Source: Phoronis australis (Eukaryota > Phoronida > Phoronidae). Taken from it: a DNA stretch of 64,000 nt. The position numbers were made by a program, and so were the translations under genes. Position 1 is the stretch's first letter, and each line of letters starts with the position of its first letter. The DNA lies in assembly GCA_002633005.1 (NCBI GenBank), contig NMRA01000096.1:951904-1015903 (forward strand), in the 5' to 3' direction. The notes beneath the pieces are model-generated. The model made no database searches, was not told the DNA's origin, and saw nothing but the letters and a program-made list of their open reading frames with translations. Below, piece after piece: positions 30,901-64,000 of the stretch.

Positions 30901-33900
30901 TTATTTGAGACCATACTCGGTTCATAAATTGACACAAGATAACGTGTGAGTATGTTCTAGAAGCAGCAATGCAATGTCAGTTCTTTTGGCTAATATTGAC
31001 TTTCAGGTATTCGAAGTGCGGTCCCTGGTGCCGTGTGTTCGAATACGTCTTGGCTGGTGGGGATTGATCTCGGGTACATGACGTTGTAGCCGATAACAAC
31101 ATTTTAAACTATTATGCATACACTAGGTATCTAAAGCCACTCGCACCTGTAGTCCCGTTATGAACTCTTCTCTCGTAAGACTCATGCTCTGGTCCTTGTC
31201 CAAACTCTTGAACAAGTCCATCAACCTCAGGTTCTTCTCTGACATGAAGATGAGCAATATCTCTAGAGGGTCGGCGTCGTTGAAAATGAAGATATTCTCT
31301 TCAAGTTTCTTCCCTTTGGTTACTGATCCTACGATCACGTCGAATGTTTGCCTCTCTTTGATTTGATCGACTACTTCCATGAACTCTTCCATAACTATGT
31401 AACCCTGGAAAAAGTCGGAGAAAATTACTACGGTAATGCCTGGTGTGCGGTGTCATATTGCTGCACATACCGAGCAATAGGAGAAGAGATGCGTCTGTCA
31501 ATGATCTGCGCTGTCAGACTAAAACCGGCAGTTGAGGTTAAAATCGTAATACAAGTCGTACTTGTAATCCGCTTCCTCACATGACTTCGAATTAAATTTT
31601 GTTACACAATTTTTAAAAATCGGCAAAACCATACACATGCGAAATCCAAGTTTTAGTTGCTGATGTTAAAATGATACGCACTTGCGAGTCAAACTTGGTT
31701 ACGGATACTAAAATGATGTAAATACATACTGTAGAAACTGAATTGTTTAAAGGAAACATCTTTTGGTTGACTGGTGAAACTCATTTTTTGATCTTGATCA
31801 GCAGTTAGACAAGGAATACCTTGAACCGAACATGCTTTTCCTATTTCTAAACAGCATCACGCGAATAAAGTGTTTTATTTATATAATGTTAAAGCCATGG
31901 TCTCGTGTACTTACGTTCAGATCAAGTAGCTGCATAGTTGACTCGCTGTTGGCTAATATTGCGTTGGCCAGGGCAATTGCACCGTCGTATAGTACAGGGT
32001 TGTTACTCAGCTGTAATGCAGACACGAAAAACATTATTTGATTATCCGACATTACTGCAATATCGTATGAGTGTTTTTCAAATGTTACGGTAAAAGTTCT
32101 TCGGTTGCGGACAAAATAGTTATTTAGAACTGCCATTTTCTAAGTTTGAAAGTTTTTGCCGAATGTTGTCCGAGGACAGATGAGTAGAATAATCATTACA
32201 ACGAAGTGAAACTTTTCAAATAATTATTGTGCTTGAGAATCGTAACAAAATGGAATACCATTTTTGTGCCCTGATTTATCATACTTCAAAGAGTATGTAT
32301 TTATTGTGACCGTTCTCGTGTTTGTGCCCCAGAATACTTCACCTTTCACTTAATTTACCTTTAATTTCACCAGTGTCGTGTTTTTCTTGAGCGCCTCAGC
32401 CAAGTCAATCACTGCTCCCGTTGACATTCTGTTATTATCCAGATTTAGATCTTCTAATGTACAGTTATGTACGAGTGCCTGACCCATCATCCGGGCACCT
32501 GCATCTGCTAGTCCGTTCATGTGAAGATCCAGTTCCTTGAGACGGACATTGACCTGTTGTACAAAAAAGACCGTGCGCCATCCGGAATCACTTCTAGTGT
32601 CCGAAATTGGAATCATCGAATACACCTATTTCCATTGTAACGTCTACATTATGAATCATTTGTATTTTTCTTGGTCTCTTTTCATTTACAATTATAAAAT
32701 AATTTTATCTTTCCATCTGGCTGTGTCTGCCTGCTTGTAGTCGTGTCTGTCGCGTCTGTATGGTAGCATCACTTGAATGCGACAAACCTTACACTTTCGT
32801 AGGCTCTACACGAATGTTGCATGATTTGTATCGTTTCTTGAAAGAGATAATGATATCACAGTACATAAAAGCATTCTGTTAGCACTGTTTGGAAGCTTTT
32901 TTGATGATGAAATAGTGATCCCCAAATTGACATCATTATGCTCGTTATTCATTGGCTGATCTAGAATGCCGTTAGAGGTGACAACCACAATGGAATTGTT
33001 CGCGCAAGACCTAAAAGGGCTTGTTGGTCGTGGGCCTCCTAAATCTAAACCCACATTTGTAATGAAAAATGTTTGCAACAATAGTGTGAAGTATCGTCAT
33101 ACTTACAGCGACACCTTTGGCAATTTCAAGAGCACCTTGCAGACGAATATGATTCCAACTCAAATCTAGTACTTCAAGGGTATCGTTTGATGCTACAGTA
33201 GAAGAAAATAGCATATTAATTTGAGTTTTTACAAATATTGATATGAATCGAATTTTATGAAAATTAAAGTTCACATTCGCCGATGCTGGTGTTATTTACA
33301 TAAGCTGAAATCGCGAAGAAAATACTTACCTATTGCGGGACCAAGAATGCAAGCACCGTGTGATGAAAATTCGTTTTTACTCAGCTTCAGCTCGCGTAAA
33401 TGGATGTTTTGCTGAAAGAAATGAAATTTTCTTAGAATTTTTGTTTTGAAAATGTTTGTATCTTTATTCTTGAAAGGTGTTGAAACACCTCTTGTAATAA
33501 ATGCGGGTTTTTGCTTCACATTAGGTTTTCGTTTCAAGATTACTAGATTATTAGGTTTAGAGTTAAGAGCCATAATTATACCTTACCTCCAATATTTCAG
33601 CGAAATGATAGGCGTCTGTATCTTTAAATCCATTTTCTGCAATAGTTAATGCAATGCATCAAGTTTGTTCTCAATGTCATTATAAAGTTTTAGTAGCAGT
33701 TCTAATAAATTTTAAATTGCTGTTATACACGCGATAAGAAATATATTGCGTGATTGGTTCATTTGTTTTTCTTAACAGCACCTTATCAGGATCACATTGC
33801 TCTGTTGCACTGTTTACACGTCATTATGTTTTTATTCAGCCTATTTCTAAAGGCAATTGAAGTGAATTTAAGTGTGAAAACTTTATGTAATTCATATTGC

Positions 33901-36900
33901 TCAACATGTGTTATTCATATCAAACTTGATTTATAACTTCAAGATACAACAAACGTAGAAACTTATTACATGTTTGAATCTAGAATAAATAATAGTGCTT
34001 GTTTATCTAAACATGTATTCTAAATAAGACTGACATTTACTGTAATATTATTATAGCAGTACCCCCAAATTAAGTGTTTTACACTTAACATGGTCAGCTG
34101 TTTTCATATTGCTATGATAAATATATTGTCACAAAGAAATAGCAACATCATTAAAATCTATTTACTTTTAGAGAATTTGTGAACTGAACGAAAGCAGCGT
34201 AGGGGATACTCCACGAAAATATGGCGTTATAAAAATGACTAAATTTGGGTAACTTTGGAACATCATAACTTAGAAATGACTGATCGGATTCATATTGAAA
34301 TTTCTGAATTATACTATGCTTTATGACCTGTTTCTCAAAAACGGTGTTAGGAATTGTTTTCAAAATGTTTCACTTTTCCATGAGAGCCTAGGAAAAATAG
34401 GACTCATATGATTTTCACGAAAAATCTTTTAAGCTTCATAAAACGAAAACGTTTAGAAAACTGTAGCATACTCCCGTCCTGCAACATTTTAATCAATGAA
34501 AAACGGTGTCTGTCTGTAAAAGTTATCAAATAAAACAATTTGGTGAGGCGAGCGGCATCACCCTTCAATAGATGTAGGTCAAATTGCGAAGAACGCTGAT
34601 GTCTGGGCTTTTAAATTAATAGCTCGTGATAAGTGAATTTGTTACTACTATTTTAAAAGCACGAGTAATAATACCGTAGTTATGATTTTAACACCAAATA
34701 TTTCTGTTAACACAGTACTAATTTGCTATGAATTCAATAATAATACATAATGCTAACATTATTATGCTCATCATCACCACTAAGTTAAAGCTACATTGAG
34801 TGCTGCTTCGGTAATATGACTGTTACCTTGGGACACCCGGTTCCACAATTATTTTTTGTTTTGATTTAATTTTGGTATGCGTCACCTAGTTCCGAGTGTG
34901 AAATGAGGTAAGTTAAAAATTCCTGGATGCCATGCTGTGGTCAGAATAGAGCTCATGTGTGTTATTTTTGGCGAGTAAACAAAGCGCTCCATTCTTATTT
35001 AGTTGGACATTTTTTATTTTCGATGCAACGCTCAATGTTGCTTTCGTTTTATAATCATCATCACCATCAGGTTCATCATCGGAATTGTTATTATTGTATT
35101 TATTTCTATATGTAGTTTGTTATTGTTGCCATATGTTTCGTGAAGACTCACCGGACAAGTTAACTTTCCTGACGGTTGTGTTGCTGCAGAACGCATGGCA
35201 GATGTGTACAGCACCCTCGCTACCGATGTTATTGCACGACAGATCCTGAACAAAATAAGTGGATGCACTTAGTGAAGAATTGTATTCACATTACATTCAT
35301 TTACATTCTACAAGTGTTGAAATTAACCGTGTAATGTCACAGTGGTCAAAAATCTATGTGTTACCACGAAATACTATTTTCAAGGCATGTTGAGTAAGTC
35401 AGATTTTCATAAAACTCAGTGACGCTTTTCTTATAGCACGTTTAAGCTATATTACCATACTATCGCGACCAGCTCTATAATTATTGCAATGCCAACACTT
35501 TTAATGGAAATGAAGGCGCTGGATTGCGCAACATTATATTTACCGGGTTAGCTCATCAGTCTCGCAACTTTACAATCCACGCTTATTCATTATCATTTCA
35601 TTCAGTCTTCACGGCTAGGTCGCCTTAGGTTAATTGAATTAAATTTTAGTAAACGGAGAATCAACACGGCGACATACTTACAATTTCGGTAATATAACAG
35701 TTATAGTCCAACATGGCGGAGAAATACTTTGCTCCTTCGGCGTCCAACATGTTAGCACGCAAGTTACACTTTGCAATATTGGTATTCATCTAAAAAGATA
35801 TAATGTAGGGTATTTTTAGGTTGTATTGAATAGCGATGCAGAGTTAAACATGGTTATAAACTGTAAACGACCAAACCGGCCGGCAGCTCTGTACAATGCT
35901 ATAGAATTGCGACTATAGTTGAATATGGATCATTGGTTACCGTAATTATTGTTCGTGAAACAAGCCTGTTTTTGTTATTACACTGCAAGAAGATGGGCTC
36001 CAAACAATTTCAAAAACATCATTATGCACTCGGTAACTCAAGTTGTTGAATCAAGTCTACAGAATTGTTTGCCTAAATGCCCAGTTGACCGATTTTTCAA
36101 TATAATCCCTTTTGGCAGTCTTTATAAATAGTACGCCATGTTTAACAAATGAAATGTATTCGTTCTTTTTGTACGCTTCGAAAAGAATTGTTCTGTTAAT
36201 AGTCGGTTACTCACAGTAGATAAAAAATAATGAATGCTTGCAACACAGTTGCCAGATAAAGAAAAAAGAAAAATCAGGTCACGCAAATGCAAAGGACTAA
36301 CTTGTACTTATCGTTTGGTGGAAACCGGAGTATAAATTTTGGGTCAAAGGAAGCGCCGCGTGGCAGCGCTCCGTCAATGAAACTGTAGTTTAATTTAGGC
36401 CACTTCTACCCCTACAAAATATGTCTTAGTTTCTTCCTTACTCATATGTGAAGTGGTTTTTGACCTTTCAAAGAATTGCCATCCCATTATTCTTTGAGGC
36501 CGTGCTCAGGGAATAAAATGACATGCTGTGACAAATCAACTTGTAGAGCCTCGTTTGAAGCCATTATCAAGCGTCAGTTTTGCCCAAGTCTAGAAACCAC
36601 GCTTATTTTGACTAAGGAACAAATTGAGGCCGATTTCATAACCGTAAGTGATTTAAATGAGACATTAGTTTTTGTGACGGAAGGTTGCTTTATAGTCGCT
36701 TCAAAAGTAAACCGCGTGTCCAATGAATGTATGCTATTGAATGGTCAGTGATTGTAAACATGAAGTAACGTTAAAATTCCATTTATACTTGACACCTGCG
36801 TTGTTAGAGATTCTGGAAAAGAATTCATGTAAAAGTGGCAATTAGTTTTCAGTTGGCTGGTACATTCATTTACAATTCGTAAATCCTTTATAACGCCATT

Positions 36901-39900
36901 TGATGACCGTTAATCTGTAAGGCTGAATAGGTGGTCGGTACCCAGTAAGGGCCTAGTATGTCAATGTCCACCCACAGCGTTAGTCTGATAAGTGGTTTAG
37001 ACTAAAGGATTAGAACAGCAATACAGCGGTTTTCCTTTATTACTTACTGAGTGCCTACTAGGCTGAGATGTCTGTAAAACTTTTGGATAAAGATACAAAA
37101 AGTCTCAACCCAATTATCAGCGTTTGTATTTAACTCCCAGGGAGAAGTTTTGATATCGTGAACTTTTTGTTGAAGTCTTGATACCTTACGACCTTGTCCT
37201 GTATCGGTAACCAACACCGTTAGGGTATTTTAATGGCCCTTTTTGTTTTTCATGCCACGTTCACTTTTCTGTAAAGCATTACTGAAGTTCTGTTTGACAG
37301 CCATTAAACATGTTTCAAAGGTCAAATACAGATCGAAGTATATCCATTATGGATCACTGAAATACAAATATAATTCCAATTTTTGTGTCGTGTCACCCGA
37401 CCGAGCAAATAGTCATTCTAATTTCGTGGATTTTAGGAAACGCGAAGTGGTCAAATTCGAAAGTGTGTGATTTAAATAGCTGTTGGGAAGACAGTGACAG
37501 TGGTTTTGGCTCTCAACTGTGAATCCCGAGAACCTTTTTCAATGGAAGGTACTGAACTATAAGTATTGCACTAATTGAATTTTACTCCTTGAGCTTGTGT
37601 GTGTCAAAAGGATGTTAAACGTCAGTGCTCAGTGACGGACGAAACTTTCCTAGTTTTAAGCAGATCATTCTATCATCGATTGAGAAAGCGGGTCCCATTT
37701 CCTGGTTCCATGTTTTTTGACCCTTTTCCGGTGTCACATTCTTTTCTATCCCAGTCCAAATAAATCTATATTCCCGAAACAAGGTATTTTCGCCCGCATT
37801 TCCAGAATCACGGTCACAAAAAGGGCCCGATCACGATTACCGAAAACGCCTTTATCATCGCAATACACGGAGTTTTAGTATAATGACACATGGCGTGTAA
37901 GAAGACTAATAATTCTTACTTATCAACAGCACAATTATATAATGAATATGGTTTTATTTGTATGGACTTACCGCGAGCGGCGAGGCCATGGCCCTTGCAC
38001 CTTTCGGACCCATACCTCTATATTGCATGTTAAAGGTCTCTGATTCAATGTTTCTCAGAAAATATGTAACAGGAATGATGTTGAGGGCTTGACACAGCTT
38101 GAGATACAACTTCTCCCCTCGAACATCAGGATCTATCGGCCCAGGATCTGCAAATTTATGGAATTTCGGTTTGGTAAACAGGCAAAACTAAAATGGATTA
38201 AAATGCTTTTTCCCTAAACTTGTAAGTGGGTTTTTTAAATGCGACTCTTACATGTATCTAAGTAATGAAATCAGGGCTTGGAATAACCAATGACAAAAAG
38301 GAGGAAAAATTCCCACGTCATGTATCGTTCCATAACGTAGGCTTGCGTGATAGAAAATATTTTGTGTTGTAAAAATTAGCTGAAATTAACGTTTTTGCTG
38401 CATTAGAAAAGTCAAAATAATGATAAAATAGAGAAAAAGGGAAACTGGAAATCGAATAAGAGGAAATTTCAACCAAAAATGAGAAAATCCTCTTAAAAGA
38501 GGAAAATTCCAAGCCCTGTGAAATATGTTCACAAACTGTTGTAAACGCTTTTTAGAGAAAATTGAAAGAACTTGGTCTTCAATCGTGTTCAAGCAATAGA
38601 ACCGGTCAAACAGAGATTACCGGGCTCCTCTAGGTCAGTGTCGTATTCGTCACTGTCAAACGTGTAGTCTGCGAAAGCTATCGCCCGGTATCCAGCCTTC
38701 CGTCGGTTCTCTTCTTCGTCCGAGTCGTAACCTTGGGAACACATGAAATACGCTTGAGAACACAGGTGGTCATATGTAAATGATGTGACTTTTAAAAAGT
38801 TTAATCATATTCTAATCTCTCTTTTTACTAAGACACGTCTACAGATTTCCATGTAATTATTGAAATTAGACATTTTCACACATTTAATCTGTAAATAAAT
38901 ACTGTAATGGGTAAATCCCAATTTTAGCACTGAAACTTTTGCTGCCGGGCTTGTTAACTCTTCGAGTTCCTGAATTGTGTGAATGTGACAGTATTGCTTA
39001 AGATTTACATCTTCACACGTTCTTAAATCATACGGAAGTCCGAAATATTCAGTAGCGGGGTTTCGCCTAGGCTTCACAATAACACAATTAGCAAAATCAT
39101 GACAGGTACAACAGAGTATTGGCCCACAAATCGGACACTAATTATAATTTATAACTTTATTGTTGGATGGGGTAGACTTCGCGAAGTTAATTTCTGCCGT
39201 TGCATGTCTGCTGGGATTTGGTGTAACCTCAGAGCGTTAGGCCGAGACCGCAGAAATTCCCAATTCAGTTGAGCAGTTATTTTCGTCCCGATAATGCCCC
39301 TTTGATTTGACTAAAATCAACTTAACAATGCCAAAAATGTGTCTTGATTTGAGAAAAAGGGTAAATCCTCGGCTGCAACAACTCACCTAAAGATTCTGGC
39401 GTCGTTGTCTCTTCCTCAATGGTCATGAACGCCGAGGCGGGCTTATCAGTCACCTCAACTTGTGACTCGGGTCTCTCTAGAGTGGCTTCCGTTGAGGGAC
39501 GCGTGGGAACATCGGTTAGGAAAATGTTTGGTGTCTGGCTCTGTCGATCAATCATTAGTCGAGAAGAGGACAATCCGGCGCGTGAAGCCGCGCTCGGCTT
39601 CCGAGAGTTCACGAGTATATCCGTTTTGTGTGTTTCATTGCCGCTATCCCCGTGGAACAAATCTGCGTGTAGAATTTCAACTGGAATGTTTTTTGATGGG
39701 TCGTCATCTAACCCCTTAGCCCAGTAGTCGTGTAATCCAGGGGGTGCGGTACTCATACGGGGCGGATCCCCACTACTGTCACTTTCGATCCCAGCTCTCG
39801 TGTGAGACTGAGAGGTATGCAATAGATTCTTGTATCGGGCTAACATCTTCTGGCGAAGTTCTTTATCCTCTGGTATATCCATGAACGAGTTGTCTTGTTT

Positions 39901-39981
39901 TCCTTCGGGATGACTTTCATCTCTTTTCTCAGACGACTCCATCCCCGGAGGGTCTTCTTTGATGGGTTCAAATACTTCCAT
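27964..39981 (-). CDS. LRRC74A: Leucine-rich repeat and EF-hand protein, LRRC74A-like, 13 exons
   Basis: Exons in reading order: 39981-39387, 38731-38621, 38147-37972, 35789-35682, 35245-35152, 33636-33587, 33411-33330, 33192-33107, 32553-32359, 32010-31915, 31404-31147, 30219-30134, 28279-27964. They total 2,253 bases, or 750 residues plus TAG. Residues 1-235 are acidic and low in hydrophobics, probably disordered, and carry a DSDEEEN patch. Residues 236-530 hold ribonuclease-inhibitor-type repeats, for example LRELKLSKNEFSSHGA, LEVLDLSWNHIRLQGA and LKELDLHMNGLADAGA. Two EF-hand loops follow: a weak one, DKDQSMSLTREE (about 600), and a canonical one, DKDGDGEIDLAE (636-647). The C-terminal 100 residues are Lys-rich and probably coiled coil. 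Human LRRC74A has about 490 residues, so this protein has longer ends. Its function is poorly known; calcium binding is inferred from the loop. Upstream in-frame Mets at 40017 and 40032 are alternative starts. Confidence 0.85.
28280..30133. other. Long intron of the LRRC74A-like gene, nothing coding seen
   Basis: This 1.85 kb intron separates the canonical EF-hand exon from the last exon. I see only AT-rich sequence and a short inverted word (agaacattca at about 29189 and tgaatgttct at about 29229). There is no convincing element or exon. Confidence 0.5.
30765..30930 (-). repeat. Inverted copy of dispersed short repeat (family C)
   Basis: The minus strand reads gacctgccagttcttagc, then aaatcacttcttatcag, aacaagttgagaacaatttt and aagttcgctttttgg, collinear with 21865-22010. 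It is in an intron of the LRRC74A-like gene. Confidence 0.6.
34195..34565 (+). mobile_element. Left-half copy of the family A TIR element
   Basis: Shares ordered words with 11770-12090: tataaaaatg.ctaaatttgg, gaacatc, tgttaggaattg, aaaaataggac and aaacgaaaacg. The right terminus was not recognised. It is in an intron of the LRRC74A-like gene. Confidence 0.6.
36480..36690 (+). repeat. Copy of dispersed short repeat (family C)
   Basis: Includes gaggccgtgctcagggaataaaatgac, matching the head of the copy at 8760, then cagttttgcccaagtctagaaa and aacaaattgaggccgatttcataac. A longer consensus of about 200 bases is implied. Intronic. Confidence 0.6.
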
Positions 39982-42900
39982 ATCTCTTTCTAACGACTGA
40001 ATGGTTGTAGTAATCATTAAATAAGTAATCACTACATTGAACCCAACTCATAGAGGGGGTACGCCTCGTGTCAGCCAATTTCCTATAACTTCACCTGACC
40101 GGAATATTCACAACTAACGCTTTCCTGTTCTCTATTTCCCATTTCCTACCACTCAATTCACCAACTCTCAGGAGGCAACGTAGTCTCTTCAATTTGTTGC
40201 AGCTACTTTAAACTCCCGTTCTCCAGTGTTGTCAAGTTTAACTCCTAACCTGTCATTTAACGTGCTTTTGTTGTTGTTACTATCCCGTTGTAAACATGGT
40301 CAATGTTGGTAGACAACACCTCAAGTACTGTTTTAACACATGGCTTGCTTTATGTAATGCGCTGGCTCGCGTTTTTTGTTGTCGTTTATTCTGTCAGCGA
40401 CCGGTTAGCTGTTCAGCGTTAATGAGGCGCATAGTTCAAAGAATAGCTAACGGGTATTTGTAAATAGTGAACAAGCTTATTCTTTTCTTATGCATCCGCC
40501 AAGGTGTGTATAAAAGAAGTAAAGAAATAAAGAGAAAAGTTGCTTGAATACGTTCGTACCAGCCGTGGCTTCGATCTTAAGATTAGCTTGTTTTGTTAGC
40601 ACGAGAAATAAAGAATTTAATTAAAGAACTATTTGCGTACCATAATAACTTGCCAATAAGTGTGCAACAACGCTTCTGCAATTTGTTTGTTTATTTTTCA
40701 CGCATGTCTGGAGCAATTCAATCACTAGTAAATCCAAGCTTCTCCTGGAGCGAGTTTGAATAAATATGAACGTTTTTATTAAAACTTTTTATCGTTACCT
40801 AACTAGACCTGTTCAGTGCATTCATTATCATTTGCTAAAAATATGCAGTAACAAAGAATGCCCGTTTGTTATAGCTGAGTCTGGACGGCACCCAAGTAAA
40901 AAAACACGCCAAGTAAGATTGTCAAATGTAAGACGCGATTACAAATTTGTCTATTGTCAATCTCGGGTTCAACGACGGAAATTGCTGTAGGACTTAAGTT
41001 AACGATGTGCTTACTTCTATGTGTATGGCGAAGCCTTAGGATTTAAAAACACATCTATTGTAGGCTCAGTTTTCTGTTATTACTTGTAATTCCAATTGTT
41101 TGTCTATGTCTTCATTTATCTGTTTCTTCACTTGTGTTACTTATGTGTGGAGGGCCCTTTTGGAATATCAGTATCTCAAAATAACAGGTGTTACAAATAT
41201 CACACAAATGACTAACAAATAAATTTGAAAAATTGAACCAAATCTATTATGACACTTGTTTAATTTTCTGAGCTTAAATTTTGTCAACTGGTTAACTGAG
41301 TTTAGACAACGTAAATGTACGATGCGGTAAAATAAAGATATTAAATGAAGTCCCATGCAGCGGCCTCTTTGAAAAGCATTGTTTTGGGCTGGAATCCCTT
41401 GTTGTTGTTTATTAATACACGATAAAAGAATACACCGAGTTGAATGAGATTCTCCCAACAGGAAGAATCACCGTGGATAATTCGATTTATTCCAGTTTCA
41501 AAATTGCGATTATTTAATTAGCGCTGCGTGAGTCATGACCCGAAAATACATTGTGATAAAAAAGAACTGACCGTGATAGAGTGCAATGCTGACAAGGATC
41601 TACATTGAAAGTTTTTAAATATATTTCTATTATCACAGTAAAACTTAAAACTGTAAATTTTAGTGATGTTCTCAACTACAAAGTTTAAGCGAACAATTAC
41701 ACTATAAAGACATACAGATGATTCATTATAGTGCAAGATACATAATTCATATCGCCAGGGCCACTTAAGTTGGTGTACGACATCAACATCTTTACTACAG
41801 ATAAGAGCAGTACTGATATCACATGGATTCTCAGGCTGGATAGGCCACAGAAGTTACTCGACAGAAAACAAAGCAATTTGACAGAAACATATCTGAAATC
41901 TTTTGCTGTGCTAACATAAAAGCGAATCCAAAGTGAATAGTTATTCAATTAAGAGACAACTTAGTAAACTAAGAGATAACAAGACCAATTTGAAAACCAT
42001 GTCATTCCTGGCACTAACACTGGGTCTGAGTGATTTTTGAGCGATGACAGGCAGACCAGTAGACCAAAACAAATCCAAACAAATGAACAATTATGACAAA
42101 TTACAATATTGTGGTAATGCACAAGTTTGATGAAAATGCAGAAGAACCTGACCTATATATGACTTTACGTCCGAATAACCAAGGACTGCGCTTGAGTTGT
42201 TCACGTTTCATATAGAGTGGAGTATTTTTATTTTTCTTCAACAAGATTTTCAAATGTCGCATGTAAATTATTAGTTGTTTTTGTTCTCATTATTCATAAG
42301 TTGATAAAGTGTTTATCAGTTGAAATTTTAACCTTTCTGTTTAGTCCATTCAGTGAATTTTATTTTATTAGTGAATTGAACTTTTTCCCATAACCAAATT
42401 GTTTTCTCTTTAGAAATGTCAGAATTTAGCTTTTTTCAGAGAAATGTAGCTTTTCTGATTTTAGGCGTGTTCCCTGCAACAGAATATAAAATAAAAGAGT
42501 AGGAAACAACCAGATGACCACCGGGGACTGATACTTTTAAGGCCAGTGGATACTTTGATTTGACGTTCTAAGAATCAAACAAAAGTGCGATTTTATAGCT
42601 GATCAAGACTTAGTGAGAGAGGATATGATTCTTTGGGAGTTTGCCACCATTTCCTGTCATCATAGCGTGGACCTCATTTTGTATTACTTTTTTGCCATCA
42701 TCTGATCCTCTCCTCTGTGTGTGATAAGATCTCCTTGAGAAACAATTAAGTTTCACGTACAGATAGGCAAACTGTTGTTTACAGCTATATTTACTTTTGG
42801 TTGTCTTCAATTCATTAAGTACAGAAAATAAATCAAATACCCTGGATGATTTAGAACAGGCACTAACGAAACACAAATGAATTACCAATTAGTGATTGCA

Positions 42901-43420
42901 TACCCAGTTAATGTTAAGTAAACTTAATTGAAGAGTATTTATTTATAGGTACGTTGTACGGCAACTGCTCTACAGTTTCGCACAGATTTAAATAATTATA
43001 CTTTCAAGAACTTGGGCATGCGAAATATGAAGAAAATCTCGTAAAGCAACTGAAGCTCGCGTTTTATACATTCGTCAACAACTTTTATTGCAATTTCTAA
43101 ATACTCAAATCGCATTCGTATCAAGCAGCATTTGCTAATTGTGTTCACACTATCGTATTTATCTCTTAGTCTCTTTGGCACTACATCTCAGCAATAAGTA
43201 TAGGCAAAACAACGGATGGCACGGCGTGCATGGCACGGCGTGGATGGCACGGCGTAGATATGTTGCTGGGACTAGAAGCCTAATGACATCAACGTAGGTC
43301 CTCGTGATAACTCCTCGCTCTTGAAGTATAACCCTTGTCATTCTGAAAGGTTCTGTGTGCCAGATAGCTATCTGAACTCTTAGGCGCTCGTGACCCATGT
43401 GTATAGCTGTCAACAGACAA
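39982..43420. other. Intergenic region between the LRRC74A-like and ABCC5-like genes
   Basis: About 3.4 kb contains the 5' flank of the LRRC74A-like gene and the 3' UTR of the ABCC5-like gene. A minus-strand AATAAA at 42938-42943 (and another near 43083) is a candidate polyadenylation signal for the transporter. Many small ORFs show no domain or codon signal. I see no extra gene. Confidence 0.55.
43216..43257 (+). repeat. 14-base tandem repeat x 3
   Basis: Three copies of atggcacggcgt followed by gc, gg or ag. The tract is GC-rich against an AT-rich background and lies in the presumed 3' UTR of the ABCC5-like gene. Confidence 0.9.
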
Positions 43421-63478
<20,058 letters not shown>

Positions 63479-64000
63479 CTGAAACAGCAAAGACCACCGT
63501 CACGTTGACTTAACTGGGCCTGCGTGATTTCTACAGAGATAAAAACTGTTCGGAACGGAGCAGAACTCTGTGTAAAGTAAAGTTAAAATTTGATGACAGA
63601 TTAAACAATTGCTATTCCGATGTAGTTATTGGAAGCTTGAAATTCATGAGAAGCAAAATATAATTACTGAAATCAACTTCAGGGGCAGAACTCCATCGTT
63701 TCACGCGTGTAGTCAACATATTGGCTTTTGAGCAGCACCCTATGCACAAACTCTGACCTCTGTTATCAATTAACCAAAAAAAAAAACACAAACGTTGGAA
63801 CAAAGTAATTCAATCGTTTTCATGAAGAATTTAAAATTTGAAAATCCATACAGAATTGTGGAAATTTTCAATATCATGAAATATACTTTAGTTCCAGCCT
63901 CGACTGACATAAAAAAACAATGAATCGCGGAAACTGTAATTAGCATAGACTGATACACGCCCATAGCAGGAGTACTGTTTGGTAACGCGCAGTTTCGCAG
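63479..64000. other. Right edge: upstream intron of the ABCC5-like gene
   Basis: The acceptor of exon 63478-63314 reads tttcag and the exon starts with the third base of a codon. No upstream exon matching the cytosolic N terminus of ABCC5 (about 100 residues in human) is recognisable in these 522 bases, so it probably lies beyond 64000. Confidence 0.6.

Noticed and set aside
39419-39727. Two plus-strand open frames of 85-102 codons
   Set aside because: They are shadows of the first coding exon of the LRRC74A-like gene.

Overview
The window is a stretch of intron-rich animal nuclear DNA. It carries five spliced protein-coding genes with GT-AG introns of a few hundred to about 2,800 bases, many dispersed repeats, and a one-base assembly gap flanked by an unmerged duplicate. 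Gene content, intron density, the tRNA-like SINEs, the LINE remnant and about 1% difference between two apparent haplotype copies fit a marine invertebrate such as a hemichordate, cephalochordate or mollusc. I cannot name the species. No prokaryotic, viral, CRISPR or operon-like features are present.

Layout, left to right. (1) NAA20 (+), the NatB catalytic subunit, lacks its first coding exon and ends at 6321. (2) ALDH9A1 (-), 4-trimethylaminobutyraldehyde dehydrogenase, is complete in nine exons (14985 to 8383) and converges on NAA20. (3) GFM2 (+), mitochondrial ribosome-recycling GTPase EF-G2, is complete in eight exons (15908 to 25822). It is head-to-head with ALDH9A1 across about 0.9 kb that probably holds both promoters. 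(4) An LRRC74A-like gene (-) encodes leucine-rich repeats plus EF-hands in 13 exons (39981 to 27964) and converges on GFM2. (5) An ABCC5/MRP5-like ABC transporter (-) has 24 coding exons from 63478 to 43421, with its N-terminal exon(s) beyond the right edge. All exon joins listed keep the reading frame, and exon lengths sum to whole codons.

The genes are housekeeping or metabolic and do not form a pathway. The most unusual object is one 819-base exon of the transporter. It places about 230 mucin-like residues, Ser/Thr-rich with six N-glycosylation sequons, in the first extracellular loop of the second membrane domain, where human ABCC5 has only about 20-25 residues. Other points of note are a Pro-to-Gly change in the ALDH signature EEIFGP, a GC-AG intron, a family of about 540-base terminal-inverted-repeat elements, a 163-base element with perfect 26-base inverted ends, an about 370-base degenerate tandem array containing CTCF-like words, and a 921/922-base near-identical block that duplicates the Walker A exon across a single N and is probably an assembly artefact.
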